Shown here: in pieces, positions 8,088 through 17,377 of the stretch
How the letters are laid out: each line of letters starts with the position of its first letter
How positions within the stretch are numbered: the stretch's first letter is position 1
NCBI GenBank assembly: GCA_964556545.1
Contig: CAZKWE010000009.1
Coordinates: forward strand, 1-64,000
DNA: 64,000 nucleotides
Source: JALSKU01 sp964556545
GTDB taxonomy: Bacteria > Campylobacterota > Campylobacteria > Campylobacterales > JALSKU01
Direction: 5' to 3'
Made by a program: the position numbers and the translations under genes
The notes under the pieces: model-generated
Seen by the model: only the letters and a program-made list of their open reading frames with translations
Databases searched by the model: none
What the model was told of the DNA's origin: nothing

Positions 8088-8548
8088 TAAAATCTATATG
8101 GATATTTGCTCTCTCGGCAATAGGTATATTTGTAATTGATCAAAATATCAAATCTATCTTTATAGACGGTTACAGCTACTATGGCGAATGTATATCTTTT
8201 ATATTTACTTACAATAAAGGTATAGCATTTTCTATGTTTTCATTTCTGGGAAACAACTTAAAATATATACAGAGTATTTTACTTGCGGGTGTAGGAGTTT
8301 ATATTATTTTACGAAAAGATTTGTTTATAAAATACTCTTTGCCGCTTGGCATACTTTTTGGAGCCGGAAGCAGCAATATATTTGACAGATTTATACATGG
8401 CGGAGTGGTTGATTATGTATATTGGCATTGCGGTTTTAAATTTGCTATATTTAACTTTGCCGATGTTATGATAGATTTATCTGTTATTATCATTTTATTT
8501 ATAACTTACAAGCACTCAATCATTAATTGGACTCTTAAAAAACGATAA
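8084..8548 (+). CDS. lspA: Lipoprotein signal peptidase (signal peptidase II)
   Basis: A 154-residue, four-span inner-membrane aspartyl protease that removes the signal peptide of prolipoproteins after diacylglyceryl transfer. Seen: DQNIKSIF early on, FTYNKGIAFSMF (the NxGxAF box), the first catalytic Asp region NIFDRFIHGGVVDYV and the second in FNFADVMID. The start is GTG at 8084, coupled to the glmM stop. The normal length and both aspartates argue for an active enzyme. Confidence 0.95.
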   Translation: MIKSIWIFALSAIGIFVIDQNIKSIFIDGYSYYGECISFIFTYNKGIAFSMFSFLGNNLKYIQSILLAGVGVYIILRKDLFIKYSLPLGILFGAGSSNIFDRFIHGGVVDYVYWHCGFKFAIFNFADVMIDLSVIIILFITYKHSIINWTLKKR

Positions 8549-8567
8549 TTTTAATTTAAGGAAAATT

Positions 8568-9365
8568 ATGCCGAGAAAACCACGAGTAGATGTTGCGGGA
8601 TACCATCTAATTATCAACAAAGGGGCTGCCGGAAGAAAAATATTTTATGAAGAAGATGATTATAAAAAATTTTTAGAAATTGTCTGTACAAGTGCAAAGC
8701 TTTATGGCTTTACAATACATTCTTATTGTCTTTTGCATGATCACTACTATCTGCTTGTTGAAACCAAAGAAGAAAATATATCATTATCCATTAGATATAT
8801 CAACTCAAACTATGCCATATATTTCAATAAAAAATATAATAGAGCAGGGCATTTGTGGCAGGGTAGATACCAATCATGGTATATACTCAATAAATCATAC
8901 CTTGATACACTGGTACTTCATATAGAACAATACCCTATAAAATATCACTTGTGTGACAAACTTGAGGATTTTAAGTACTCAAGTTATAGATCTTTTATAA
9001 ACCTTGACAAGCCTATTTTATGCCTGCAACAATCTTTTATCTTTAAAAAGTATCAGGACATTGACAAAGTAAAAGCTTTTTTTGATGTACCCATAAGAGA
9101 AAAAAAGTTAAAAGATATTATTGAAGAGTTGCAAAAAGTAGTAAACTATAAAAAAAATACAAGCAATAAAATGCATAAAAGCTTGGAGGAACATTTTGAT
9201 CTGATTTTAGGAAAGAAAGAGCGTAACCAAAAGATATATGAAGCATACCTTGACGGTTATACTCAGACACAAATTGCCAAATTTTTAAATATTTCTCAAG
9301 CTACAGTTTCAAATATCATTAAAAAACTCCTCCAAAACAATAAGCCCGATATAATTTGCATTTAA
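8568..9365 (+). CDS. REP-associated (Y1/IS200-type) transposase homologue with a degenerate active site, plus a C-terminal HTH
   Basis: A 265-residue protein. Residues 1-150 have the layout of RAYT/Y1 transposases (MPRKPRVDVAGYHLIINKG, YINSNYAIYFNKKY, HLWQGRYQSW). The catalytic motif, however, reads H59-Y60-Y61 where the family has His-hydrophobic-His, and where the nucleophilic Tyr normally precedes IExNP the sequence has LHIEQYP (His 118). Residues 215-260 form an HTH (YTQTQIAKFLNISQATVSNIIKK). The gene is intact, single, has a good RBS (AAGGAAA), no terminal hairpins of an IS at its borders and housekeeping neighbours (lspA, topA). Strand transfer chemistry looks lost; a DNA-binding or domesticated role is possible. 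Family certain, activity doubtful. Confidence 0.8.
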   Translation: MPRKPRVDVAGYHLIINKGAAGRKIFYEEDDYKKFLEIVCTSAKLYGFTIHSYCLLHDHYYLLVETKEENISLSIRYINSNYAIYFNKKYNRAGHLWQGRYQSWYILNKSYLDTLVLHIEQYPIKYHLCDKLEDFKYSSYRSFINLDKPILCLQQSFIFKKYQDIDKVKAFFDVPIREKKLKDIIEELQKVVNYKKNTSNKMHKSLEEHFDLILGKKERNQKIYEAYLDGYTQTQIAKFLNISQATVSNIIKKLLQNNKPDIICI

Positions 9366-9462
9366 ATCCTTCATTGGGTACAATTTCACAATAAAAACTC
9401 AAAATGAGTAATAAAAAATAAACTTGTTGCTATATTGCACCAAGATAACTATAGGAGAGATT

Positions 9463-11529
9463 TTGAAAAATCTGATTATTGTTGAGTCTCCTGCCAAAGC
9501 AAGAACCATAAAGAATTTTCTCGGAAAAGAGTACACTGTCATAGCAAGCAAAGGCCACATAAGAGACTTGCCAAAAAGTTCATTCGGCATAAAAATTAAA
9601 GATGGTTCATTTGTCCCCGAATACAGAGTTAGCAAAGACCATTCAAAAACAGTAAAAGAGATAAAAGAATTGGCCCAAAAAAGCGATACTGTCTATATCG
9701 CAACAGATGAGGACAGGGAAGGGGAAGCTATAGGTTATCATATAGCAAAAGCCATAGGGAAAGATCCAAGCTCACTTCCAAGAATTGTATTTCACGAAAT
9801 TACAAAAAACGCCATTCAAAAAGCTCTTCAAAATCCAAGAACTATTGACACAAATAATTTTAATGCCCAGCAAGCCAGAAGGCTTCTTGATAGAATAGTA
9901 GGATATAAATTGTCTCCTTTACTTGCATCTAAAATCCAAAAAGGTTTAAGTGCCGGAAGAGTACAAAGTGCGGCCTTGAAGATAGTAGTCGACAAAGAAA
10001 GAGAAATCAGAGCATTTAAACCTCAAGAATACTGGAGCATAGAAGCCCTTTTTAACGGCACCATAGATGCACTTTTGATCGAATTTGAAAAAGAAAAAAT
10101 TTCCAAAATGAGTATTAAAAACAGTGAAAGAGCAAGATATATAGAAGATATTTTAAAAAATGAAAATTTCAAAGTATCCGATATCCAAACCAAAGAGAGA
10201 AAAACAACAACCCCTCCTCCTTTTATGACTTCGTCTTTACAGCAGGCGGCATCTAACCAGCTTGGTTTTTCTCCTAAAAAAACTATGATGATAGCTCAGA
10301 CACTTTACGAAGGTGTTATGACGCACAAAGGAAATATGGGTGTTATAACCTACATGAGGACTGACTCGCTAAATATTGCAAAAGAAGCCATAAAAGAAGT
10401 CAGAAAAACCATAAAAAGCAAATTTGGAGAAAATTATCTAAGTGAAAAAGAAAAATATTACACAACCAAATCAAAAGGTGCCCAAGAAGCACATGAAGCC
10501 ATAAGACCAACCAACCTTGACTTTGATCCTCAAATCGCAAAACAGTATTTGAAAAATGATGAACTGAAACTTTATACTTTGATTTACAACAGATTTTTGG
10601 CAACTCAGATGAAAGATGCCGTTTTCCAAACACAAAATATAATTTTCAAAAGCAAATCTGCCAAATTTAAAGCAAGTGGAAGATTGCTAAAATTTGACGG
10701 TTTTTACAAAGCAACAGGATATAAAGAAAAAGATAAACTTTTACCAAAACTAACCATAGACGAAAATGTAGAAAAAACCAAACTTGAAGCTTTGCAGCAT
10801 TTTACTGAGCCTCCATCAAGATATTCAGAAGCAAGTTTGATTAAAAAGCTGGAATCTTTGGGCATTGGAAGACCATCAACTTATGCACCAACCATATCTA
10901 TCCTGATAGCAAGAAAATATATAGAAATTGAAAAAAAACAACTTATACCGACTGAAATTGCCTTTAAGGTTATCTCTCTTTTGGAGGAGCATTTTAGCAA
11001 TATCGTAGATAGCTCTTTTACAGCCGCGATGGAAGAAAAACTTGATGAGATTGCAGAAGGCAAAGAGGATTGGCAAAAGATTCTTTGGGATTTTTATGGG
11101 CCTTTTATAAAAGAGATTGAAAAGGGCAAAAAAGATATAAAAAGTCAAAAAGTAGTTGTTCCGACAGGCGAAAAATGCCCTGAATGCGGAAATGAACTTG
11201 TTATAAGAAAAGGACGATTTGGAGAATTTATTTCCTGCAGTGCTTTTCCAAAATGCAAATATACAAAAAATATATCTGCTCCCAAGAAAAAAGAGAGTAT
11301 CAAAACCGGCATAAAGTGCCCTGAATGCGGAGGAGATATAGTAGAAAGAAGTTCAAGAAGAGGAAAATTTTACGGATGTTCTAACTATCCAAAGTGTAAA
11401 TTTGTTTCAAACTACCTGCCGACTGATAAAAAATGCAGTAAATGCGGGGGTATAATGGCACAACGAACTTATAGAAAAAAAGAGATACTTGAATGCATAA
11501 AATGCAAGCATCAAGAGGAGATAAGTTGA
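9463..11529 (+). CDS. topA: DNA topoisomerase I
   Basis: A 688-residue type IA topoisomerase that relaxes negative supercoils. Seen: Toprim domain starting NLIIVESPAKARTIKNFLG, ATDEDREGEAIGYH (metal-binding acidic residues), the active-site Tyr in VITYMRTDS and, at the C-terminus, three four-cysteine zinc ribbons (CPECGNEL, CPECGGDI and CSKCGGIM, each with a second Cys pair). The start is TTG at 9463, placed by AGGAGAG at 9453-9459; the upstream in-frame ATG at 9424 would add 13 residues unrelated to the family. The stop overlaps the next gene's TTG start. Confidence 0.97.
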   Translation: MKNLIIVESPAKARTIKNFLGKEYTVIASKGHIRDLPKSSFGIKIKDGSFVPEYRVSKDHSKTVKEIKELAQKSDTVYIATDEDREGEAIGYHIAKAIGKDPSSLPRIVFHEITKNAIQKALQNPRTIDTNNFNAQQARRLLDRIVGYKLSPLLASKIQKGLSAGRVQSAALKIVVDKEREIRAFKPQEYWSIEALFNGTIDALLIEFEKEKISKMSIKNSERARYIEDILKNENFKVSDIQTKERKTTTPPPFMTSSLQQAASNQLGFSPKKTMMIAQTLYEGVMTHKGNMGVITYMRTDSLNIAKEAIKEVRKTIKSKFGENYLSEKEKYYTTKSKGAQEAHEAIRPTNLDFDPQIAKQYLKNDELKLYTLIYNRFLATQMKDAVFQTQNIIFKSKSAKFKASGRLLKFDGFYKATGYKEKDKLLPKLTIDENVEKTKLEALQHFTEPPSRYSEASLIKKLESLGIGRPSTYAPTISILIARKYIEIEKKQLIPTEIAFKVISLLEEHFSNIVDSSFTAAMEEKLDEIAEGKEDWQKILWDFYGPFIKEIEKGKKDIKSQKVVVPTGEKCPECGNELVIRKGRFGEFISCSAFPKCKYTKNISAPKKKESIKTGIKCPECGGDIVERSSRRGKFYGCSNYPKCKFVSNYLPTDKKCSKCGGIMAQRTYRKKEILECIKCKHQEEIS

Positions 11530-12038
11530 AAATAGGGATAGTATCCGACAGTCATAAAAAAATTGATTTGTTAAAAAATGCCCTGAAAAAACTCAAAGAT
11601 GATGGAGCAGAATTTATCATACATGCCGGGGATATAGTATTGAAAGAGTCTCTTGAAGTACTTAAAAATTCCGGCTTACCGTACCGGGCAGTATTTGGCA
11701 ATAATGATATGGGGCTGCTAAATTTAGCAGGAATTTATAATATAGCCACCGAGCCTCATTATTTTAAAATAGGAGAAATGAGAGTAAAGCTTATGCATTA
11801 CCCCTACTATCTCAATAATGATGTAAATTTGATTGTTTTTGGGCATACACACTACTTTGAATGCGAATTAAAGAATAATACTTTATATATAAATCCCGGT
11901 GAAATATGTGCAAGAAAAAAACCTGTAAGTGAATTTGCCTTGGTAGAAAACAGAGATAACAAATGGAAAGTTTTTCACTATCAAAAAGATATGTCAAATA
12001 CAAACTCTAAATACCTCATAAAGGAATTTAAAATATGA
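11526..12038 (+). CDS. YfcE/MJ0936-type metallophosphoesterase
   Basis: A 170-residue phosphodiesterase of the calcineurin-like superfamily. All metal-binding motifs are present: D-x-H in GIVSDSHKK, GD in IIHAGDIV, GNND (FGNNDMG) and GHTH (VFGHTHYFE), ending with the family's INPGE signature. The natural substrate of these small enzymes is not settled. The TTG start at 11526 overlaps the topA stop and follows GAGGAG; the stop overlaps the bioB start, so topA, this gene and bioB appear to be translated as one coupled unit. Confidence 0.88.
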   Translation: MKIGIVSDSHKKIDLLKNALKKLKDDGAEFIIHAGDIVLKESLEVLKNSGLPYRAVFGNNDMGLLNLAGIYNIATEPHYFKIGEMRVKLMHYPYYLNNDVNLIVFGHTHYFECELKNNTLYINPGEICARKKPVSEFALVENRDNKWKVFHYQKDMSNTNSKYLIKEFKI

Positions 12039-12874
12039 AGAAGATATATCTTTGCGCTATCAGCAATATATCAAGCGGCAATTGCAGTGAAGATTGCTCT
12101 TTTTGTACCCAAAGTTCATACAACAATGCAGATATAAAAAAGTACAAAGAAAAAGATATAGCAACTATTGTGCAAGAAGCAAAAGAAGCAAGAAAAAATC
12201 AAGCTGTAGGTTTTTGTCTTGTAACCGCAGGAAAAGGTTTGAACGACAAGAAGCTTGAATTTGTATGCAAAGCCGCAAAAGAAGTACTCAAAGAGATAGA
12301 TGATTTAAACTTGATAGCCTGCAACGGAACAGCAACCAAAGAGCAGTTAAAAGAATTGAAAAAAGCCGGTATAAAAAGTTACAATCACAATCTTGAAACA
12401 AGCAAAGAATATTATAATAAAATTTGCTCTACTCACGATTGGAATGAAAGATATATAACTTGTCAAAATATTAAATCAACCGGATTGAAGCTTTGTACGG
12501 GCGGTATATTCGGACTTGGAGAAAGCGAAAAAGATAGAGAGTCATTTTTAAACTCTCTAATTAGCCTTTCTCCCGATTCGATTCCTCTTAATTTTTTTCA
12601 TCCCAATCCCGCCCTTCCGCTCGAAAATAAAATATTTGATATAGAAAAAGCACTTTACTGGATAAGAAAAGTTTCAACAAGTCTGCCCGACACCAGAATT
12701 ATGGTTGCCGGTGGCAGAGAAATAACCTTTCAAGAAAGATGGCCAGAGATATTTGAAGCCGGTGCAAATTCCATAGTTATAGGAAATTATCTAACAACAA
12801 TAGGAAATCAGGCTGAAAAAGATATAAAAATCATCAAAAATCTTGGATACGAAATAGCAAAAAATTGTGAGTAA
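12035..12874 (+). CDS. bioB: Biotin synthase
   Basis: A 279-residue radical SAM enzyme that inserts sulfur into dethiobiotin in the last step of biotin synthesis. The [4Fe-4S] motif CSEDCSFC (C-x3-C-x2-C) lies at about residues 17-24, followed by the biotin-synthase pattern QSSYNN, the substrate segment NGTATKEQLKELKKAGIKSYNHNLET and VAGGREITFQ. It is shorter than the E. coli enzyme, as in other Campylobacterota. An ATGA overlap couples it to the phosphoesterase. Confidence 0.93.
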   Translation: MKKIYLCAISNISSGNCSEDCSFCTQSSYNNADIKKYKEKDIATIVQEAKEARKNQAVGFCLVTAGKGLNDKKLEFVCKAAKEVLKEIDDLNLIACNGTATKEQLKELKKAGIKSYNHNLETSKEYYNKICSTHDWNERYITCQNIKSTGLKLCTGGIFGLGESEKDRESFLNSLISLSPDSIPLNFFHPNPALPLENKIFDIEKALYWIRKVSTSLPDTRIMVAGGREITFQERWPEIFEAGANSIVIGNYLTTIGNQAEKDIKIIKNLGYEIAKNCE

Positions 12875-12886
12875 AACAAAAAAGTT

Positions 12887-14035
12887 ATGATACATGAAAA
12901 CATAATGATGATTATAACTATCTCGGTTATAATCATTTCTACTCCATATTTTTCAAGAATTATAAGACTGCCTCTTACGCCTGTTGAAATTATCCTCGGA
13001 AGTATTGCGGGGTATTTTGGCTTTATACATCATAATGAAATATTTGAGCTAATCTCTGAGGTGGGATTTTTATATCTTATGTTTTTAGCCGGAACGGAAG
13101 TGGACTTAAGAGTATTTAAAAATATGGATATCAATCTTTTAAAAAAGAGTATTGCATATATATCGTTGCTGTATCTGTTTTCATTTTTGTCTTCATATTA
13201 CTTAAATTTAAGCAATATATTTGTCATTACAATGCCGCTTATATCCGTGGGGCTTATTATATCACTTTTTAACGAATACGGAAAAGATAAAAAATGGCTT
13301 ATGTTGGCTATGACTGTCGGCGTACTTGGGGAGATAATCAGCATCACACTTATAACCTTTTCAAGTGCAATACTTACTTTTGGCATAGGATATGAATTTT
13401 ACAAAACAATTGCCATACTGTTTGGCTTTTTGCTTTCCATCATTGTTTTATTTAAAATTATTGAAGTTCTTTTTTGGTGGTATCCGGGCATCAAAATATA
13501 CCTTATGCCTTTTAAAGATAATGATGAAAAAGATATAAGAATTTCCATATCCATCTTTTTTATACTTATAGCCATATCGCTGTATCTACACTTGGAAATT
13601 GCATTTGGTGCTTTTATAGCAGGTATTTTTATATCAACTTTCTTCAAGCACAAAGAAGAGTTAACTCACAAACTCTCATCATTCGGATTTGGTTTTTTGG
13701 TGCCTCTCTTTTTTATCTATGTAGGCACTACGCTTGATCTTAACTCTCTTGGCGATACAGAACTTTTAAAAAAAGCTCTGCTTATTACATTTTTGATGAT
13801 GGGAATGAGGGTTGTTTCATCCAATATTATATTTTTTGAATTAACATATACAAAAAGGATTCTTCTTGGACTTTCTCATTCAATGCCTCTTACTCTTCTT
13901 ATAGCTATTGCAACTATAGCATATAATCTTAAAACCATAAACAAAGAGATATATTATGCTTTTATACTTGCAAGTATTTTTGAAGTTATATTTTCAATGA
14001 TATTTATAAAAATTATGGTACCTAATCGGCAGTAA
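12887..14035 (+). CDS. CPA2-type cation/proton antiporter, membrane domain only
   Basis: A 382-residue membrane protein with about eleven spans. It fits the KefB/NapA-like Na+(K+)/H+ exchanger family: an N-terminal RLPLTPVEIILGSIAGYFG, then AGTEVDLRVFKNM, and later IAFGAFIAGIFIS and PLFFIYVGTTLDLNSLG. It has no C-terminal TrkA-N/RCK domain, so it is not regulated like KefC. The ion cannot be told from sequence. It follows bioB by 12 bases and its 3' end lies 4 bases from that of the convergent AMIN-domain gene. Confidence 0.88.
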   Translation: MIHENIMMIITISVIIISTPYFSRIIRLPLTPVEIILGSIAGYFGFIHHNEIFELISEVGFLYLMFLAGTEVDLRVFKNMDINLLKKSIAYISLLYLFSFLSSYYLNLSNIFVITMPLISVGLIISLFNEYGKDKKWLMLAMTVGVLGEIISITLITFSSAILTFGIGYEFYKTIAILFGFLLSIIVLFKIIEVLFWWYPGIKIYLMPFKDNDEKDIRISISIFFILIAISLYLHLEIAFGAFIAGIFISTFFKHKEELTHKLSSFGFGFLVPLFFIYVGTTLDLNSLGDTELLKKALLITFLMMGMRVVSSNIIFFELTYTKRILLGLSHSMPLTLLIAIATIAYNLKTINKEIYYAFILASIFEVIFSMIFIKIMVPNRQ

Positions 14036-14039
14036 ATTT

Positions 14040-14657
14040 TTAAAAAAGTCCAATCAAATAGCCATTACTGTTTTTTTTGATTTTATAGCGGTATTTGCCG
14101 TCAAGCCAAATTACAACTCTATAAAATTTTCCATGATTGCCTATGATAATTTTTACAAAAGGAGGGGTTTTTAGTTTGATTATTTTTGTATAGAAAGAGA
14201 CATTTCTTTTAAAATCAACAGCTATCTTATATGGTTTTGCAAAAAATAATTCTCTTATCATTGAATCATCAGTTTTTAGCAAAAGCTTATTTCCATCAAT
14301 CAAAACAGATAAAAATTTAAAAGGTTTTAAAAGTTTAGGCTCGGTTTTTTTTATCTTATTGTCCGTAAGTATCGGCATATTTGAAAGAATGATATCTTTA
14401 TGCCAATCTATCTTTTTGTCAACGATAAAACTACTCTCGCTTACACTTCCGTCAACATTTAATATTTCAAATTTTACTTTTTTTATCACTCTTGAGGGGG
14501 TAGGCAATTTAAATTTTTCTATTTTTAAAGGTTTGTACTGTTGGGCTATATTGGTTGCCTTACCCATTGTTGCATTGGATACTACGGGCTTGAAGGGATT
14601 GTCTCTTGCGATTAAAGCCAGGCTGAAAACAGTTAGTGCAATAACAATTCTTTTCAT
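14040..14657 (-). CDS. Periplasmic AMIN-domain protein
   Basis: A 205-residue protein with a signal peptide (MKRIVIALTVFSLALIA) and a C-terminal AMIN-like beta domain (KPYKIAVDFKRN, then PFVKIIIGNHGKFYRVVIWLDGKYRYKI). AMIN domains target proteins to peptidoglycan or membrane complexes. The order recA-eno-(FtsB-like)-AMIN matches the block that includes Campylobacter jejuni Cj1670c-Cj1673c as I recall it, which supports the identity of this gene. Its biochemical role is not established from the sequence. Confidence 0.75.
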   Translation of the reverse strand: MKRIVIALTVFSLALIARDNPFKPVVSNATMGKATNIAQQYKPLKIEKFKLPTPSRVIKKVKFEILNVDGSVSESSFIVDKKIDWHKDIILSNMPILTDNKIKKTEPKLLKPFKFLSVLIDGNKLLLKTDDSMIRELFFAKPYKIAVDFKRNVSFYTKIIKLKTPPFVKIIIGNHGKFYRVVIWLDGKYRYKIKKNSNGYLIGLF

Positions 14658-14672
14658 TTTAAAATTTCCTTT

Positions 14673-14948
14673 TTAATTATCCTGCTCAGGCTCAAGCTGC
14701 AAAAGTTCAAAATAATCTTTTTGTAATTTTGCATTCTCTTTTTTATATTTTTCTATTTCGCTCTTAAACATTTCTTTTTTCTCCTGAAGATTTAAAAGAA
14801 CTTCAAGAGAATTTTTACCGTACAAAAGATTGCCTACATATATGCCAAGTCCTACAACTATTGTTATCAAAAAAGAAACTTTTAAAAAAAAATAAAAGTT
14901 TCTTTTTTTAAAAGGCTTGAACTCGTCTAAAACTTGGTGTTTGCTCAT
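14673..14948 (-). CDS. FtsB/DivIC-like small membrane protein
   Basis: A 91-residue bitopic protein: a short cytoplasmic basic N-terminus, one membrane span (about residues 22-42), the family-typical LYGKNSLEVLLNL turn and then a coiled coil (LQEKKEMFKSEIEKYKKENAKLQKDY). This is the architecture of septum-formation initiator proteins that bridge FtsL and FtsQ in the divisome. It lies between eno and the AMIN-domain gene with gaps of 2 and 15 bases. Assignment is by architecture and conserved position. Confidence 0.75.
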   Translation of the reverse strand: MSKHQVLDEFKPFKKRNFYFFLKVSFLITIVVGLGIYVGNLLYGKNSLEVLLNLQEKKEMFKSEIEKYKKENAKLQKDYFELLQLEPEQDN

Positions 14949-14950
14949 AT

Positions 14951-16222
14951 TTACTTAAACAAATGAGCACCCAAGTACTCTCCAAAACCCATTTCTCTCT
15001 CTATTGAAAGCAGCCTATTGTACTTTGCCATTCTTTCACTTCTGGCAGGAGCTCCTGTTTTAATCTGCCCTGCATTCATTGCTACTGCAAAATCGGCTAT
15101 AAAAGCATCTTCACTCTCTCCGCTTCTATGGCTTACTACACATGTATAGCCATTTTGATAAGCAAGTCTCATAGTCTGCATAGTTTCACTAAGTGTTCCG
15201 ATTTGATTAAGTTTTATAAGGATTGAGTTTGCTATATTTTTATCAATTCCTTCTTGCAGATATTTGGAGTTTGTTACAAAAAGATCATCACCTACAAGCT
15301 GTATCTTGTTTCCAAGTCTTTCAGTAAGAATTTTCCATCCTTCCCAGTCGTTTTCTTCAAGAGCATCTTCTATGGATACTATGGGGAATTTTTCAATAAG
15401 CCCCTCATAATAATCAACCATTTCTTCAGATGTCAAAGTTTTATTTTCTCCTTTTAATTCATACATACCATCTTTATAAAATTCACTGCTTGCCGGATCC
15501 ATAGCTATGGCTATCTCTTCGCCCGCTTTATAGCCTGCTTCTTTAATGGCTTTTACTATATATTCCAAAGGTTCCGTATTGTTTTTAAAATTAGGTGCAA
15601 AACCACCTTCATCTCCCAGACCTGTTGCATGGCCATCTTTAGCTATAAGTTTTTTTAAGATATGATATACTTCACTCGCGGCCTGCAAAGCTCTTTCAAA
15701 AGTCGAAAAGCCCAAAGGCATGATCATATACTCTTGGAAATCCACGCTGTTATCCGCATGGCTTCCTCCATTTATTATATTTAACATAGGAGCCGGCATA
15801 ACAGAGGCATTTGTCCCTCCGAGATATCTATATAAAGGAATATCCAAACTTGAAGCTGCGGCTCTTGCAACTGCCATGGAAACACCCAAAGTAGCATTTG
15901 CACCAAGTTCACTATAATTTTCAGTACCGTCACACTCTTTAATAACAGCATCAATTTCAGCTTGGTTAAAAGGAGAAATTCCTATAAGAGCGTCTGCAAT
16001 AATTGTATCAATATTTTCACAGGCTTTCAAAACACCTTTTCCAAAATAACGACTCTTGTCACCATCTCTAAGTTCTAATGCTTCTTTGCTGCCCGTACTT
16101 GCGCCGCTTGGCACTATGGCACTCTCTTTTGTGCCATCACTTAAAATTACAGTAGCCTTCACTGTGGGGTTGCCCCTGCTGTCAAGAACTTCCTCGGCAA
16201 AAATATCCTCTATATATATCAT
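14951..16222 (-). CDS. eno: Enolase
   Basis: A 423-residue glycolytic and gluconeogenic enzyme interconverting 2-phosphoglycerate and phosphoenolpyruvate. Seen: N-terminal EVLDSRGNPTVKA, the loop SGASTGSKEALELRDGD, the metal ligands in AMDPASSEFY, SIEDALEENDWEGW and LVGDDLFVTN, the catalytic Lys in ILIKLNQIGTLSE and the C-terminal VVSHRSGESED. The length is normal. Its start overlaps the recA stop by four bases, so the two are translationally coupled, an arrangement kept in related genera. Confidence 0.98.
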   Translation of the reverse strand: MIYIEDIFAEEVLDSRGNPTVKATVILSDGTKESAIVPSGASTGSKEALELRDGDKSRYFGKGVLKACENIDTIIADALIGISPFNQAEIDAVIKECDGTENYSELGANATLGVSMAVARAAASSLDIPLYRYLGGTNASVMPAPMLNIINGGSHADNSVDFQEYMIMPLGFSTFERALQAASEVYHILKKLIAKDGHATGLGDEGGFAPNFKNNTEPLEYIVKAIKEAGYKAGEEIAIAMDPASSEFYKDGMYELKGENKTLTSEEMVDYYEGLIEKFPIVSIEDALEENDWEGWKILTERLGNKIQLVGDDLFVTNSKYLQEGIDKNIANSILIKLNQIGTLSETMQTMRLAYQNGYTCVVSHRSGESEDAFIADFAVAMNAGQIKTGAPARSERMAKYNRLLSIEREMGFGEYLGAHLFK

Positions 16223-17247
16223 TCTTTTTCTCCTTGTACTTCTGTATTTTCAAAAAAACCCATGGCTTTTTTAAGCTCATTTTCTATCTCTTGTGCCAAC
16301 TCTTTATCCTCTTTTAAAAGAGCTTTTACTTTTTCTCTTCCCTGTCCTAATTTTCTATCTTTATAACTAAACCATGCCCCGCTTTTATCTATGATATCAA
16401 GCTTTACTCCATAGTCAACCAACTCACCCTCTTTGCTTATGCCTTCACCAAACATTACATCAAACTCAGCCGTTTTAAAAGGAGGTGCTACTTTATTTTT
16501 AACCACTTTGGCTTTTACTCTGTTTCCTATACTTTCGTCTGCCTGCTTCAATGTTGCAATTCTTCTAACATCAAGCCTGACACTTGCATAAAATTTCAAA
16601 GCATTTCCGCCTGTTGTGGTTTCAGGGCTTCCATACCCCATCATTCCTATTTTCATTCTGATTTGATTTATAAATATAACAGTTGTATTCATTTTGTGTA
16701 AAATACCGGTTAGCTTTCTAAGAGCTTGACTCATAAGTCTTGCCTGAAGTCCTACATGAGTATCTCCCATATCCCCATCAATTTCACTTTTAGGAGTAAG
16801 TGCCGCAACCGAATCAATTACTATCAAATCAACTGCACCGCTTCTTGCAATACTTTCAACTATATCCAAAGCCTGCTCTCCGTAATCAGGCTGCGAAACC
16901 AAAAGGTTGTCGGTATCCACTCCGAGGTTTTGTGCATATTTTACATCCAGTGCATGCTCGGCATCAACAAATGCACAAATACCGCCTTTTTTTTGTGCCT
17001 CAGCAGTTATTTGCAAAGCTAAAGTTGTTTTTCCGGAACTCTCCGGACCATATATTTCTATAATCCTTCCTCTGGGAACTCCTCCTATGCCAAGAGCAAT
17101 ATCAAGCCCTATTGAGCCTGTGCCTATAGCTTCTATCGGTTCTATAACTTTTTCGCCAAGTCTTACAAGGGTACCTTTTCCAAAAGTTTTATCAAGTTGT
17201 TTTATAGTAAGGTCAAGTGCCTTTTTTTTGCTTTCATCTACAGCCAT
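16219..17247 (-). CDS. recA: Recombinase A
   Basis: A 342-residue DNA strand-exchange ATPase for homologous recombination and repair. Seen: Walker A GPESSGKTT (about residues 66-74), Walker B VDLIVIDSVAAL (about 140-151), the L1 loop MGDTHVGLQARLMSQALRK, the L2 loop NQIRMKIGMMGYGSPETTTGGNALKFYAS and the C-terminal domain ending in an acidic tail. First gene of the recA-eno-ftsB-like-AMIN block on the minus strand. No LexA-type operator was recognised upstream, in keeping with the absence of a classical SOS system in this group. Confidence 0.98.
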   Translation of the reverse strand: MAVDESKKKALDLTIKQLDKTFGKGTLVRLGEKVIEPIEAIGTGSIGLDIALGIGGVPRGRIIEIYGPESSGKTTLALQITAEAQKKGGICAFVDAEHALDVKYAQNLGVDTDNLLVSQPDYGEQALDIVESIARSGAVDLIVIDSVAALTPKSEIDGDMGDTHVGLQARLMSQALRKLTGILHKMNTTVIFINQIRMKIGMMGYGSPETTTGGNALKFYASVRLDVRRIATLKQADESIGNRVKAKVVKNKVAPPFKTAEFDVMFGEGISKEGELVDYGVKLDIIDKSGAWFSYKDRKLGQGREKVKALLKEDKELAQEIENELKKAMGFFENTEVQGEKE

Positions 17248-17276
17248 ATTTTTACCTTTATCAGAGAATAGATTTA

Positions 17277-17309
17277 TTTTATCATTAATTTAATGAAAAG
17301 ATGATAAAA
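17277..17309. promoter_or_regulatory. Inverted repeat carrying divergent promoter-like elements between recA and mqnD
   Basis: TTTTATCAT (17277-17285) and ATGATAAAA (17301-17309) form a perfect 9-bp inverted repeat with 15 bases between. Read outward, each arm carries a TGATAAAAT-like -10 element, one toward recA and one toward mqnD. This may be a symmetric divergent promoter or a regulator site; the sequence does not decide between them. Confidence 0.35.
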
Positions 17310-17377
17310 TCTTTCAATTTGAAATAGATACTTTGTTTCTACAGGTACTTGACCAAAAGTAAAAAATAAGGAATTTT

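Noticed and set aside
9424..9462. ATG at 9424 as topA start
   Set aside because: No RBS and 13 residues without family similarity; TTG at 9463 has AGGAGAG at proper distance and yields the usual NLIIVESPAK start.
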